From positions 121,064 to 185,063 of the forward strand of contig NZ_JAFKCV010000009.1 in NCBI RefSeq assembly GCF_017254865.1: a stretch of DNA of 64,000 nucleotides, read 5' to 3'. Below the pieces are notes generated by a model that saw only the letters and a list, made by a program, of their open reading frames with translations, made no database searches and was not told where the DNA came from. The translations under genes and the position numbers were made by a program. This stretch comes from Bowmanella dokdonensis (GTDB lineage Bacteria > Pseudomonadota > Gammaproteobacteria > Enterobacterales > Alteromonadaceae). This document shows positions 45,069 to 53,558 of the stretch, one piece after another (the first letter of the stretch is position 1; the number at the start of each line of letters is the position of its first letter).

Positions 45069-46436
45069 ATGGATAAGTGCAAATCAGTTCCCTGTCTGCT
45101 TGCCCTGTTCCTGGCTTTTGGGCTGCCTGCCCGGGCGCAACAGGTTACCGAACAGGAACTTGCAGAGATACTGCAACAGATGGAAGTGCTCAAAGCCAGG
45201 GTCGAGGAACTGGAAAAACGGTTGAAGTCTCAGCCACAGCAAACAGCGCAGGAGACGCGACAACAACAGACACAGCAGGGCGTGGAGCGCGGGTCGGACA
45301 TCTCGACCAAGCTATCGAAACCCGATGTTCAAAGGCTGCAAGCCCTGGAAAAAAAGGTTTCTGAAGCCCGAAATCCGCCAATTCGTATCGGTGGCGCGGT
45401 CCGCTTTCAGTATTCTTTCGAGGACTATGACGCGGATAACCGTGACCGTACCGGTGATCTGGATTTTGATATTTTCCGCGTCGACTTTAACGGCCAGATC
45501 GGGGATGTGATCCTGGCTGCCCAGTATCGCTGGTTCCAGTATATGGATGCAGTGCAGAAAGCGTATGTGGGATACAACCTCAGTGAGCACTGGCAGGCTC
45601 AACTGGGCATCATCAATTTGCCCTTTGGGAACCTGCCTTATAATTCCCACAATTACTTTTTTAGTTCGAATTTCTATGTGGGACTTGAGGACAATCCCGA
45701 GGCAGGCGTGAATTTCCGTTACCGGAGTCAGGACTGGGAGTGGGATCTGGGCTTCTACAAATCGGACGAGCAAGGTGGGGTGGACGGCTATGTCTCAGAT
45801 CGCACTGCCCGTTATGCGCCGGATGCGGTGGGCGTGAGGCTGCCTGGGGAAGGAATCTACCAGGCCCCCACGTTGGCCATGGCCAGGCATAACACTTTCG
45901 CCGTACGTGGGGCCCGCAACTGGCAGATGGCTGCTCAGTCCAGCCTGCAACTGGGTTTGTCGGCACAGGCTGGCCAGTTACATGATGAAAAGGATGACAT
46001 TGGTGAGCAGAAAACAGTGGGCCTGCATGGCCGTTTTAAGGATGGGCCCTGGGAGTGGATGGGAATGATCAGCCACTATGACTATGACCTGCCGATGGCT
46101 AATGACGGCATAGTGGTTGGCTCCTACGGATTTTTTGACACCATCCCCCTCAGCGGAACGCTGTATACGGCCAATGTAGCCTATGATCTTCCGGTAGTGT
46201 GGGGGCCGGTTTCCAACCTGCGTTTTCACGATAACTTCAGCCTGATGACAGGTAAGCCAGGTGATGGTCAGGACAGCTTTATGAATGTGCTGGGCATGGC
46301 AGTAACAGCCGGTGGCTTATATACCTATTTCGACCTGGTATCCGCCCGCAACCACCCCTTTATCGGCGGCTCCCTGGCTGGGCAGGCCGGCGAAACCAAT
46401 ACCCGTTTTAATATCAATTTCGGTTATTACTTCTGA
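45069..46436 (+). CDS. Outer-membrane porin with N-terminal coiled coil
   Basis: About 455 residues: signal peptide ending in ARA, a coiled-coil of about 60 residues (heptads in EILQQMEVLKARVEELEKRL), a Gln/Thr-rich linker, then alternating-hydrophobicity beta strands and a terminal aromatic (GYYF), the signature of a folded outer-membrane barrel (phosphate/polysaccharide-porin-like). The ATG at 45069 is chosen because GAGGTGAG stands just upstream; it begins six bases after the BCCT stop. It probably admits the osmolyte that the carrier then imports, which is an inference from linkage. Confidence 0.85.
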   Translation: MDKCKSVPCLLALFLAFGLPARAQQVTEQELAEILQQMEVLKARVEELEKRLKSQPQQTAQETRQQQTQQGVERGSDISTKLSKPDVQRLQALEKKVSEARNPPIRIGGAVRFQYSFEDYDADNRDRTGDLDFDIFRVDFNGQIGDVILAAQYRWFQYMDAVQKAYVGYNLSEHWQAQLGIINLPFGNLPYNSHNYFFSSNFYVGLEDNPEAGVNFRYRSQDWEWDLGFYKSDEQGGVDGYVSDRTARYAPDAVGVRLPGEGIYQAPTLAMARHNTFAVRGARNWQMAAQSSLQLGLSAQAGQLHDEKDDIGEQKTVGLHGRFKDGPWEWMGMISHYDYDLPMANDGIVVGSYGFFDTIPLSGTLYTANVAYDLPVVWGPVSNLRFHDNFSLMTGKPGDGQDSFMNVLGMAVTAGGLYTYFDLVSARNHPFIGGSLAGQAGETNTRFNINFGYYF

Positions 46437-46444
46437 CTGGCCGG

Positions 46445-46461
46445 GGACTGCCACGCAGTCC
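46445..46461 (+). terminator. Hairpin after the porin gene
   Basis: Seven-base stem GGACTGC/GCAGTCC with a three-base loop, nine bases after the stop. No T run follows, so efficiency is doubtful. Confidence 0.4.
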
Positions 46462-46514
46462 GGGTTACCGGCTAAGTGGGTCGGGCCGTCTGTGCTTTTG
46501 GCGCCAGCCGATAC

Positions 46515-46682
46515 TTACTTGCCCTGATGAGAATCGATATACCCCTGGATAAAGCGGCGGATTTCCCGTGCCGCCTTGGTATTCTGTTTGTCGCAGAGCT
46601 CCAGAAACAGATCGCGGGTCTCCTTATCGATGCGAATCAGGAGTTGGCTGTCTTTCTTGTTCTTTTTCTGTTTGGCGGCCAT
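46515..46682 (-). CDS. Small ribbon-helix-helix-like protein
   Basis: A 55-residue minus-strand frame: a lysine-rich start (MAAKQKKNKK), one strand-like segment (SQLLIRIDKETRDLFLELC), then a helix (KAAREIRRFIQGYID). This is the length and outline of an Arc/CopG-type ribbon-helix-helix DNA-binding protein. AGGG stands five bases before the ATG. It is convergent with the porin and divergent from the next barrel gene. No toxin-like partner is adjacent, so it is more likely a free-standing regulator than an antitoxin. Confidence 0.65.
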   Translation of the reverse strand: MAAKQKKNKKDSQLLIRIDKETRDLFLELCDKQNTKAAREIRRFIQGYIDSHQGK

Positions 46683-46764
46683 GGGCACCCTGCATTGGTT
46701 TAACTGTTACAATTGTCCCGGCCCTGCCCAACCATGTCAATTTTGTTACAGGGTATACAATGCT

Positions 46765-46778
46765 TTTTACTGGTAAAA
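46765..46778. promoter_or_regulatory. Candidate operator between the RHH gene and the barrel gene
   Basis: TTTTAC, two bases, GTAAAA: a tight inverted repeat in the 176-base divergent region. Ribbon-helix-helix dimers often bind such short, closely spaced half-sites. Confidence 0.35.
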
Positions 46779-46858
46779 CATTGGCTTGCAGGGCTAGACT
46801 AAAGAGATAACGCCAACTTGTTGAGTCAGGTTGACTTCACATCAAGGAACACTGCCAC

Positions 46859-47476
46859 ATGAATAAAAAACGCCTCGCAGCACTGCCGCTGTTGCTGTTG
46901 TTCGCCGCTTCACCCTGTATCGCTGCCAAGCAACAGATGTATGGTCTGTTCAGCCTTGGTTATGCAGATGCAGAACAAGGACAGGCCAGTAACAAGGGAG
47001 TGGGATACAGTTTTGCCATGGGTTATGAACTGGACCGCCAATGGCTCGTGGAGTTGGGTTTTCAGCAGTTGCTGGATGAAGAGGCACAGGCCGCCTCAGA
47101 GCAAAACCTGGGTAGCGATGACAGCAGTGAGTTCAAGGGCGACGCCTTGTATCTGGCGCTGCTGGGTAAGGCTTCTTCCCGGGTCGGGACGCTTTTCTAC
47201 CGGGTGGGTGTAATGAGCGTTAAAGTGCAGAGTCAGAGTATTATCGCTGCCTCGCAAAGCTGTGAGCAGGGCGATACCACTGAGATTGTGCTTAGCGGTG
47301 GTACCAGTGCTCTGGCCTGCAGTGTCGATGATACTGCGGTGGCGGGGGTGATTGGCCTGGGCTTTGACTACCGGCTCAGTGACTCGCTGGATCTTCGCAC
47401 CGAAGTCCAGCACATCCGCGGTCAGGACGATTTACAGACCAATATTGTGCAGTTGGGTATTCGATACAACTTCTGA
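46859..47476 (+). CDS. Small outer-membrane beta-barrel protein
   Basis: 205 residues with a clear signal peptide (cleaved after CIAA) and alternating strands ending in the barrel signature GIRYNF. It belongs to the OmpA-N/AcfA-like group of eight-stranded barrels; a Ser/Cys-rich outer loop lies around residues 125-155. The start ATG has AAGGA ten bases upstream. The role is unknown. Confidence 0.8.
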   Translation: MNKKRLAALPLLLLFAASPCIAAKQQMYGLFSLGYADAEQGQASNKGVGYSFAMGYELDRQWLVELGFQQLLDEEAQAASEQNLGSDDSSEFKGDALYLALLGKASSRVGTLFYRVGVMSVKVQSQSIIAASQSCEQGDTTEIVLSGGTSALACSVDDTAVAGVIGLGFDYRLSDSLDLRTEVQHIRGQDDLQTNIVQLGIRYNF

Positions 47477-47516
47477 ATTCGTTTCGATGCTGCAAACAGA
47501 TCAGATGGGGGATCAA

Positions 47517-47871
47517 GTGAAAAACGAGCTGGACAGTCGCTTCATCCTGTCGGTATTTGAAACCATCCGTACCCGTGGCAAAGCCGAGGATAACGCATAC
47601 CTGTGGGAGCCGCCTGAAATTCGCTCATCCGGCGTTACGACTGCTTGAAAGATTGACGATATTCCTGCGCAGCCGCGCCTTGGCTGAGCGAATTTCAGGC
47701 AGGCTCTGGTGAGCATGCCTTAACCATTCGGTGCTCTAGGTGTTTATCGAGGATGCCAATGTGCAATTACGCTTCGGTTTCCATAATCAGTACCACTACG
47801 AATATGAAAAGGCCGAACATCTGGAGCAGTTTGAAAAGAAACTGCGTCATATTATGGAGAATTATGCCTGA
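47517..47871 (+). pseudogene. Small DUF3081-like gene interrupted by a palindromic element
   Basis: The left part begins at a GTG (47517) behind GGGGGA and reads KNELDSRFILSVFETIRTRG, then stops inside the inserted palindrome (47646). The right part (from 47740) reads VFIEDANVQLRFGFHNQYHY and ends in YEKAEHLEQFEKKLRHI-like sequence, with the stop at 47869-47871. Joined, the halves would make a protein of about 80 residues that resembles DUF3081 small proteins of Alteromonadales (recalled from memory, moderate certainty). The insert and its flank introduce several stops, so the gene is probably inactive. Confidence 0.6.
47603..47708. repeat. REP/MITE-like palindrome (REPIN type)
   Basis: GCCTGAAATTCGCTCA at 47612-47627 is the exact inverse of TGAGCGAATTTCAGGC at 47685-47700, 57 bases apart. 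The arms extend outward with one bulge through GTGGGAGC (47604-47611) and its near-complement GGCTC (47702-47706). GTGGGAGC heads match REP-type elements. No transposase is encoded. Confidence 0.75.
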
Positions 47872-47890
47872 TACCTCGCCTTAAGGCTTT

Positions 47891-48544
47891 TCACAGGACG
47901 AAATAATAAATAGAGAAGTAGTGGCAGGTGCAGCCTGCCACTACAAACAGGTGCCAGATGGCATGGGTAAACTGAAAGCGTTTGGCAATATAAAACAGCA
48001 CCCCGATGCTGAAGCACAGGCCCCCGGCCACCAAAAGCCACATGCCGCTGCCAGGCAAAGCCTGGTAGAGAGGGTAGATAAAGGCAATTGCCAGCCAGCC
48101 CATCAACAGGTATGTCATCACGGATAACCTTGGAAAGCGGTGGCGGGCTATCCATTTGAACAGCACGCCGGCCACGGCAATGGTCCAGATCAACACCATC
48201 GCCAGGGTGCCTATCCAACCGCCTACGCTGAGCAGCATAAAGGGGGTGTAAGTGCCCGCTATCAACAGATAGATTGCACTATGGTCAAACAGTTTCAGTA
48301 ATCCCTTGAGTTTATGGTGGCTGACGGCGTGATAAATGGTGGAAGTCAGGAACATCAGCAATAACGAAGTGCCGTAGATGGCCGATGCCGCAATGGACAG
48401 GCTGTCCTGGCTGCGCAGCAGCAGAAATACCAGGCCGACGATGGCAATGATAAAGCCAACCCCGTGACTGACAGAGTTAAGCCATTCCTCGGCCACAGTA
48501 TAAGGGCGGGAAGGGATCGCTGGAGAAGATTGAAGGGCGTTCAT
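47891..48544 (-). CDS. trhA: Hemolysin III / TrhA family membrane protein
   Basis: 217 residues with seven membrane helices of the PAQR-like (YqfA/TrhA) family: EEWLNSVSHGVGFIIA, the histidine-rich TSTIYHAVSHH, KLFDHSAIYLLIAGTYTPF, and the C-terminal HAIWHLFVVAGCTCHY. Conserved histidines may bind zinc. The bacterial members affect membrane lipid homeostasis; the hemolysin name is historical. The ATG at 48544 has GGA five bases upstream; a longer frame lacks support. Confidence 0.9.
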   Translation of the reverse strand: MNALQSSPAIPSRPYTVAEEWLNSVSHGVGFIIAIVGLVFLLLRSQDSLSIAASAIYGTSLLLMFLTSTIYHAVSHHKLKGLLKLFDHSAIYLLIAGTYTPFMLLSVGGWIGTLAMVLIWTIAVAGVLFKWIARHRFPRLSVMTYLLMGWLAIAFIYPLYQALPGSGMWLLVAGGLCFSIGVLFYIAKRFQFTHAIWHLFVVAGCTCHYFSIYYFVL

Positions 48545-48590
48545 GACGTCCAGTATAGTGATTGAGCGTACAACTGTACACTGAAAAACA

Positions 48591-48890
48591 ATGAAAACTG
48601 AACAACAATGGTATCTGTATATTGTCGAAAACCGTCTCGGCCACTGGTACACGGGCATCAGTCCGGACCCGCAGCGGCGCTTTGCCGAACACCAGCAAGG
48701 AGGCCCCAGGGCCGCTAAGGCCCTGAAGGGTAAAGGTCCATTGACGTTTATCTATCAGTGCTGGGCGGGGGATCGCAGCGGAGCGAGTCGACTGGAATGC
48801 TGGGTAAAGTCCCTCTCCAAGGATCAAAAACGCCAGTGGGTGGCCGGAACCCTCATAACACCCGACAGCTATTTGCCGTCCCTTTCCTGA
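48591..48890 (+). CDS. GIY-YIG nuclease-fold protein (YhbQ-like)
   Basis: 99 residues containing YLYIVENRLGHWYTGIS, the GIY-YIG core in the UPF0213/YhbQ form, followed by the conserved Arg in PDPQRRFAEH and a late glutamate in LECWVKSL. Some family members act on DNA, but cellular roles are poorly known. Its last 22 bases overlap the 3' end of the convergent channel gene. Confidence 0.88.
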   Translation: MKTEQQWYLYIVENRLGHWYTGISPDPQRRFAEHQQGGPRAAKALKGKGPLTFIYQCWAGDRSGASRLECWVKSLSKDQKRQWVAGTLITPDSYLPSLS

Positions 48891-49660
48891 TCCTCCGACC
48901 CCGACCGGGAACGAGTTGCCAGTAAGGTGTGAATCTGCTCCAGTGACGCCTGCACCTGATCGAGCTGTTTTTGCAGGTTGGTGATGCGGTGATTCTGCAC
49001 GGCCAGTTGATCCTTTTCCTCCGGGGTGATGAAAAACGAGGCGATATAACCAGAAATCACCCCGAACAGGCTGACCCCGCTGATAATCAACAGCATGCTG
49101 ACCAGCCGTCCTGCAGTGGAAACCGGGTAGTAGTCTCCGTAGCCGACAGTGGAAATAGTGACCAGACTCCACCATATGGCGTCTTCGGCGCTTTTGATGT
49201 TGGCGCCGGGCAAGTCATGCTCTATCAGGTAGATAGACAGTCCTGCCGCGCCGATCAGCAGCACCAGGGTCACCATCATGGTGGCAAGAGTGGCCTGGAT
49301 TCTGTCCTTCAGCGAAGGAAACGCCAGATGACGGGTCTGTTTGAGCAGCTTGATGACCCTCAGAACCTGCAGGAAACGGGCGATCCGGAAGGGCTCGATC
49401 AGTGGAATACTGGCCAGCAGATCTATCCAGTGGGTTCTGAAATAGTCCCTGCGGTTATCTGCCGTGGCGAGGCTGTAGGAGAAATGGGTCAGGAACAACA
49501 AACAGATAATGGTATCCATAAATACCAGATAATGACGCACATCGGGTGGCAGTCTGGCCAGGATGATCACACAGATATTGAGCACCGCCACAATGGACAA
49601 TACCATCATGGCCAGATCGAAGGCACCTATCTTGATGCGTTTCTTGCCGGGTAACGCCAT
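48869..49660 (-). CDS. Voltage-gated-type potassium channel
   Basis: 263 residues: six membrane helices with an S4-like basic helix (RFLQVLRVIKLLKQTR) and the selectivity filter TVGYGDYYPVS before the last helix, so it is a six-TM potassium channel. A C-terminal coiled coil (about 220-260) probably tetramerises. It begins where the DUF350 gene ends (TGATG overlap). Confidence 0.9.
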   Translation of the reverse strand: MALPGKKRIKIGAFDLAMMVLSIVAVLNICVIILARLPPDVRHYLVFMDTIICLLFLTHFSYSLATADNRRDYFRTHWIDLLASIPLIEPFRIARFLQVLRVIKLLKQTRHLAFPSLKDRIQATLATMMVTLVLLIGAAGLSIYLIEHDLPGANIKSAEDAIWWSLVTISTVGYGDYYPVSTAGRLVSMLLIISGVSLFGVISGYIASFFITPEEKDQLAVQNHRITNLQKQLDQVQASLEQIHTLLATRSRSGSEDQERDGK

Positions 49661-50562
49661 CAGGACACCAGCCCGGTGAGCAATAGCGCCATCCCTATGG
49701 TCAGAGCCATTTCAATGCTGGCAACTCCCACATTATGCTGCTGATCCACTTCGCGGACCAGGTTAATACCCCGTAGGATAAGTTTTTGCGCTATGCGTGA
49801 CAGCAGGATGGTCAACAGGGTAAAGAGCAGGGCCAGGAACAGCCAGTTAATCAGGTTGCTGATATAGGCGTCGGGCTGGTAATAAAGCAACTGGCTGGCC
49901 GCCGTCACGGCTAGCGCTGTGCCAAGCAGGTTGCCCCCATGTTGAATGGCCAGAGCCACCTGGCCGCGAACCAGCACTTCCTGCATGGAGTCATTCTGAT
50001 TGTCTCTGGCGAATCGACGCTCCATCAGCCGGGTGGTCACCAACATAACGGTCAGGGCAACAAAGAAACCGGTCAATACGGCGATGCCGCTTTGTAAATC
50101 AAAGCCTTTGGTCCATAGCAGAACACTTCGTACTATGATGGCCATGGCGATAGAACTGGCCCCATCCACCAGGGCAATGCTGACATTGCGGTTCAGGATC
50201 TGCTCCTGCTTGTCCAGGCGGTTGAGGATCAACCTGTCATGAATGGTCCGGCCCACTTTGATCAACAGGATGCCTGCCACCCCATAGACTATCATCTGCA
50301 GGGACTTGTCCAGATAGTCACCGGCCGAGGCACGCTCTGCCGCGCTCCAGAGCACAATACTCAGGGAGAACAGGCTCGAAGCGACACTGATGCCAAAGGC
50401 GAAATTGTCTTTTTCTGCCAGTTGAGCCGTGCTGTCCACTTTGGTCCACAAACCATAGACCCAGCGCATCATGGCCAACAGGAACAGGCCGATGGCCATA
50501 TCCATACCAAGATACAACAGGGTTGAATAGGACAGGGGCAGTCCGAGCAGAAAAGATTCCAT
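49660..50562 (-). CDS. DUF350 family membrane protein (tandem)
   Basis: 301 residues, eight membrane helices arranged as two DUF350 (YjfL-like) repeats of about 130 residues; the repeat starts near LGMDMAIGLFLLAMM and again near the polar loop NVSIALVDGASSIAMAI. DUF350 genes are often found next to ion channels and polyamine or PspA-type genes. The ATG at 50562 has GGGA six bases upstream. The stop overlaps the channel start (TGATG), so the two are translationally coupled. Confidence 0.85.
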   Translation of the reverse strand: MESFLLGLPLSYSTLLYLGMDMAIGLFLLAMMRWVYGLWTKVDSTAQLAEKDNFAFGISVASSLFSLSIVLWSAAERASAGDYLDKSLQMIVYGVAGILLIKVGRTIHDRLILNRLDKQEQILNRNVSIALVDGASSIAMAIIVRSVLLWTKGFDLQSGIAVLTGFFVALTVMLVTTRLMERRFARDNQNDSMQEVLVRGQVALAIQHGGNLLGTALAVTAASQLLYYQPDAYISNLINWLFLALLFTLLTILLSRIAQKLILRGINLVREVDQQHNVGVASIEMALTIGMALLLTGLVS

Positions 50563-50696
50563 GCAGTATCCCGGATGGGTAACCAATAACGGCCATTATT
50601 CAGCAGGTTAAGGTAACTGTGCAAGTCAGGGACACAGATACTTGGCGGATACCGCATGCACTGGCATCATGAGCCAGCTATTCAGGGGGAGTTAAG

Positions 50697-53558
50697 ATGA
50701 GCGCCATTGATGAGTTATCCATACCAGCGCCGCTGCAGGGTGTGGCCGAAAAGTACTGGCAGCAGTTGCTGGAGATGCACAAACAACCCGAGACACTGCA
50801 ACCCCTGAGGAAGCGCGCCGTCCCATTGTTTGCCCTGAGCGATTTTGTCGCCAGGAGTTGTATCCAGGAGCCGGAGTTGCTTGAGCGTCTGCTCGGCAGC
50901 CACCTGGTGCCAGAGCAACCCGACTATGCAGACGAACTGGATAAACTGCTGCGCGATGTCAGCGACGAAGACAGTCTTAAATGCAGGTTACGACATTTCC
51001 GGCGCCTGCATATGGTGCGCCTGGCCTGGCTGGATCTGAGCGGCCAGCTGCCCATTGACGAAGCCCTGCACCAGGTTTCCCAGCTGTCGGATGTGCTGAT
51101 CAGCAAGGCATATGACTGGTGTTACCAGCATCTGAGTGAAAGGTACGGTTCGCCCATGCTGGATGGCCGGCCTCAGCCCATGTTGATCCTGGGCATGGGT
51201 AAACTGGGTGGCCGTGAGCTGAATTTCTCCTCCGACATTGACCTGATCTTCTGTTATCCGGCGCCGGGAGAAACCTCGGGCGGACGCAAAGTGATTGAGA
51301 ACCAGCAGTTTTTTACCAAGCTGGGTCAGAAGCTGATTGGCGCGCTGGACAGCATGACTGCCGATGGACGGGTGTTCCGGGTTGACATGCGATTGCGGCC
51401 ATTCGGGGACAGTGGCCCACTGGTCACACATTTTTCCGCCCTGGAAGATTACTATCAGGAACAGGGCCGGGAATGGGAACGCTACGCCATGGTTAAGGCC
51501 CGGGTCATCAATCCGGATGGCCAATACAGTGAGGAGCTTCGTACGATTCTGCGACCCTTCGTATTTCGCCGTTATATAGACTTCAGCGCCATAGAAGCCC
51601 TGCGTAATATGAAACGGCTGATCAGCCAGGAAGTCAGACGTCGTCAACTCTCGGGTAATATCAAACTGGGTGCCGGCGGAATCCGCGAAGTGGAATTCAT
51701 CGTGCAGACCTTTCAGTTAATCCGGGGCGGCAGAGAGCAGGAACTGCAGCAGCCTAATCTGCTCAGTGTGTTGTCGGTGCTGAAAAAACGGCAATGGCTG
51801 GAAGATCAGGATGCCGACCGACTGGCGGCAAGTTACCGGTTTCTGCGCAGGACGGAACATTGCCTGCAGGAGTTGGCCGATGAACAGACTCAGACCCTGC
51901 CTGACAACGAGGAAGATCGCCTGAGACTGTCTCTAGTCATGGGGTTCGCAGATTACAACGCCTTTCTGCAGCACCTGAATGACCACATGCGGGATATTCA
52001 CTGTCAGTTCCAGGAACTGATTGGCGATGAGCAGGAAAGTCATGGATCGAAGGACGCGAGTGACTTGCACGATCTCTGGACCCTTCCCCTGTCAGACGAA
52101 GAAGCGCACAGCCTGCTGGAAAAACACCTGAGTGCAGAGCTGGCGGAGCAGTTCTGGCGGGCCCTGAACGGCTTTGCCAGCGATATACGCCAGCGGTCCA
52201 TGGGTAAGCGGGGCAGGGAGACGCTGGATAAACTGATGCCCTGGATGTTGGCGGCCGTGCTGGATAAAAGCGAGAAGCCCACCACTTTGCTGGAAAGACT
52301 GCTCCACGTCATCAAATCGGTGTGCCGGCGCACCACCTATCTGGAGTTACTGCTGGAAAATCCTGGTGCCCTGGCGCAATTGGTCAGGCTTTGTGACGCC
52401 AGCCCCTGGATTGCAGAGCAGGTGAGCCGTTTTCCCATTCTGCTGGACGAATTGCTCAGTCCTCAGCATCTCTACGAGTTGGTGCCACAGGACAGTTACG
52501 CCAGCGAATTGCGTCAATTTATGCTGCGCATTCCCGAGCAGGATTTGGAAGCCCAGATGGAAGGGCTGCGTCAGTTCAAGCTAAGCCAGCAGCTCAAGAT
52601 AGCCGCGGCGGATATAACCGGGGTGTTGCCGGTGATGAAGGTCAGTGATCATCTGACCTTCCTGGCTGAGGCGTTGATTCGCCAGGTGGTGCTGGATGCC
52701 TGGCAACAGATGGTCCAGCGCTACGGGCGCCCCCATGGCATACCGGAAGGGCAGACTGGTTTTGCGGTGATTGGCTACGGCAAGCTTGGAGGTTGGGAAC
52801 TGGGCTATGGCTCAGACCTTGACTTGGTGTTCCTGCACAATTGTGACAGCAATGCGGACACCGACGGACCCAAGCCCATCGAGTCCCGGCAGTTTTACCT
52901 GAAACTGGCGCAGCGCGTCATGCATCTGTTCAATACCAAAACGGCCTCCGGGGATCTCTATGAAACCGACCTGCGACTGCGACCCTCAGGTAACGCCGGC
53001 CTGTTGGTCTGCCATATGGATGCCTTTGGCGAATATCTGCACAAGGAGGCCTGGACCTGGGAACATCAGGCCCTGGCCCGCAGCCGCTTCGTCTTCGGCG
53101 ACGATTCCCTGGCCACCACTTTTGCCGGACTTCGTCGCTCAGTGTTATGCCTGCCCAGAAATAAGCAGAAGCTGGCCGCAGAAGTCCGGGAAATGCGAGA
53201 GAAGATGCGTTCGCACCTCGAGAAAAGCCAGGGTTTTGATCTCAAACAGGGCAGTGGGGGCATCGCCGATATTGAATTTCTGACCCAGTTTTGGGTACTG
53301 AGTGAGAGCCACCGGATACCAGAAATCTGTTACTGGTCTGACAATGTCAGGATCCTTGAAAGCCTCAAGATTCAGGCTGTCATCAAACCTGAGGTGGCGG
53401 AGCAACTGACCCAGGCCTATCTGGCTTATCGCAATGCAGGTCATCGCTTTGTCCTGCAGGGACAGCCCGCCATCGTTGATTCCGATGAATTTGAGCAGAT
53501 GAGAGATTTCGTGCGTGGCATCTGGGAGCAGACCCTGGGCAGGGCAGACCGGTCCTAG
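50697..53558 (+). CDS. glnE: Glutamine synthetase adenylyltransferase / deadenylase
   Basis: 953 residues, standard GlnE length. There are two nucleotidyltransferase cores: GMGKLGGRELNFSSDIDLIF near residue 165 (deadenylylation) and GYGKLGGWELGYGSDLDLVF near residue 690 (adenylylation). Each is followed by a helical GlnE domain. It tunes glutamine synthetase activity to nitrogen status together with PII. GGGGGAG stands about six bases before the ATG. Its last four bases overlap the end of the convergent gene. Confidence 0.97.
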   Translation: MSAIDELSIPAPLQGVAEKYWQQLLEMHKQPETLQPLRKRAVPLFALSDFVARSCIQEPELLERLLGSHLVPEQPDYADELDKLLRDVSDEDSLKCRLRHFRRLHMVRLAWLDLSGQLPIDEALHQVSQLSDVLISKAYDWCYQHLSERYGSPMLDGRPQPMLILGMGKLGGRELNFSSDIDLIFCYPAPGETSGGRKVIENQQFFTKLGQKLIGALDSMTADGRVFRVDMRLRPFGDSGPLVTHFSALEDYYQEQGREWERYAMVKARVINPDGQYSEELRTILRPFVFRRYIDFSAIEALRNMKRLISQEVRRRQLSGNIKLGAGGIREVEFIVQTFQLIRGGREQELQQPNLLSVLSVLKKRQWLEDQDADRLAASYRFLRRTEHCLQELADEQTQTLPDNEEDRLRLSLVMGFADYNAFLQHLNDHMRDIHCQFQELIGDEQESHGSKDASDLHDLWTLPLSDEEAHSLLEKHLSAELAEQFWRALNGFASDIRQRSMGKRGRETLDKLMPWMLAAVLDKSEKPTTLLERLLHVIKSVCRRTTYLELLLENPGALAQLVRLCDASPWIAEQVSRFPILLDELLSPQHLYELVPQDSYASELRQFMLRIPEQDLEAQMEGLRQFKLSQQLKIAAADITGVLPVMKVSDHLTFLAEALIRQVVLDAWQQMVQRYGRPHGIPEGQTGFAVIGYGKLGGWELGYGSDLDLVFLHNCDSNADTDGPKPIESRQFYLKLAQRVMHLFNTKTASGDLYETDLRLRPSGNAGLLVCHMDAFGEYLHKEAWTWEHQALARSRFVFGDDSLATTFAGLRRSVLCLPRNKQKLAAEVREMREKMRSHLEKSQGFDLKQGSGGIADIEFLTQFWVLSESHRIPEICYWSDNVRILESLKIQAVIKPEVAEQLTQAYLAYRNAGHRFVLQGQPAIVDSDEFEQMRDFVRGIWEQTLGRADRS

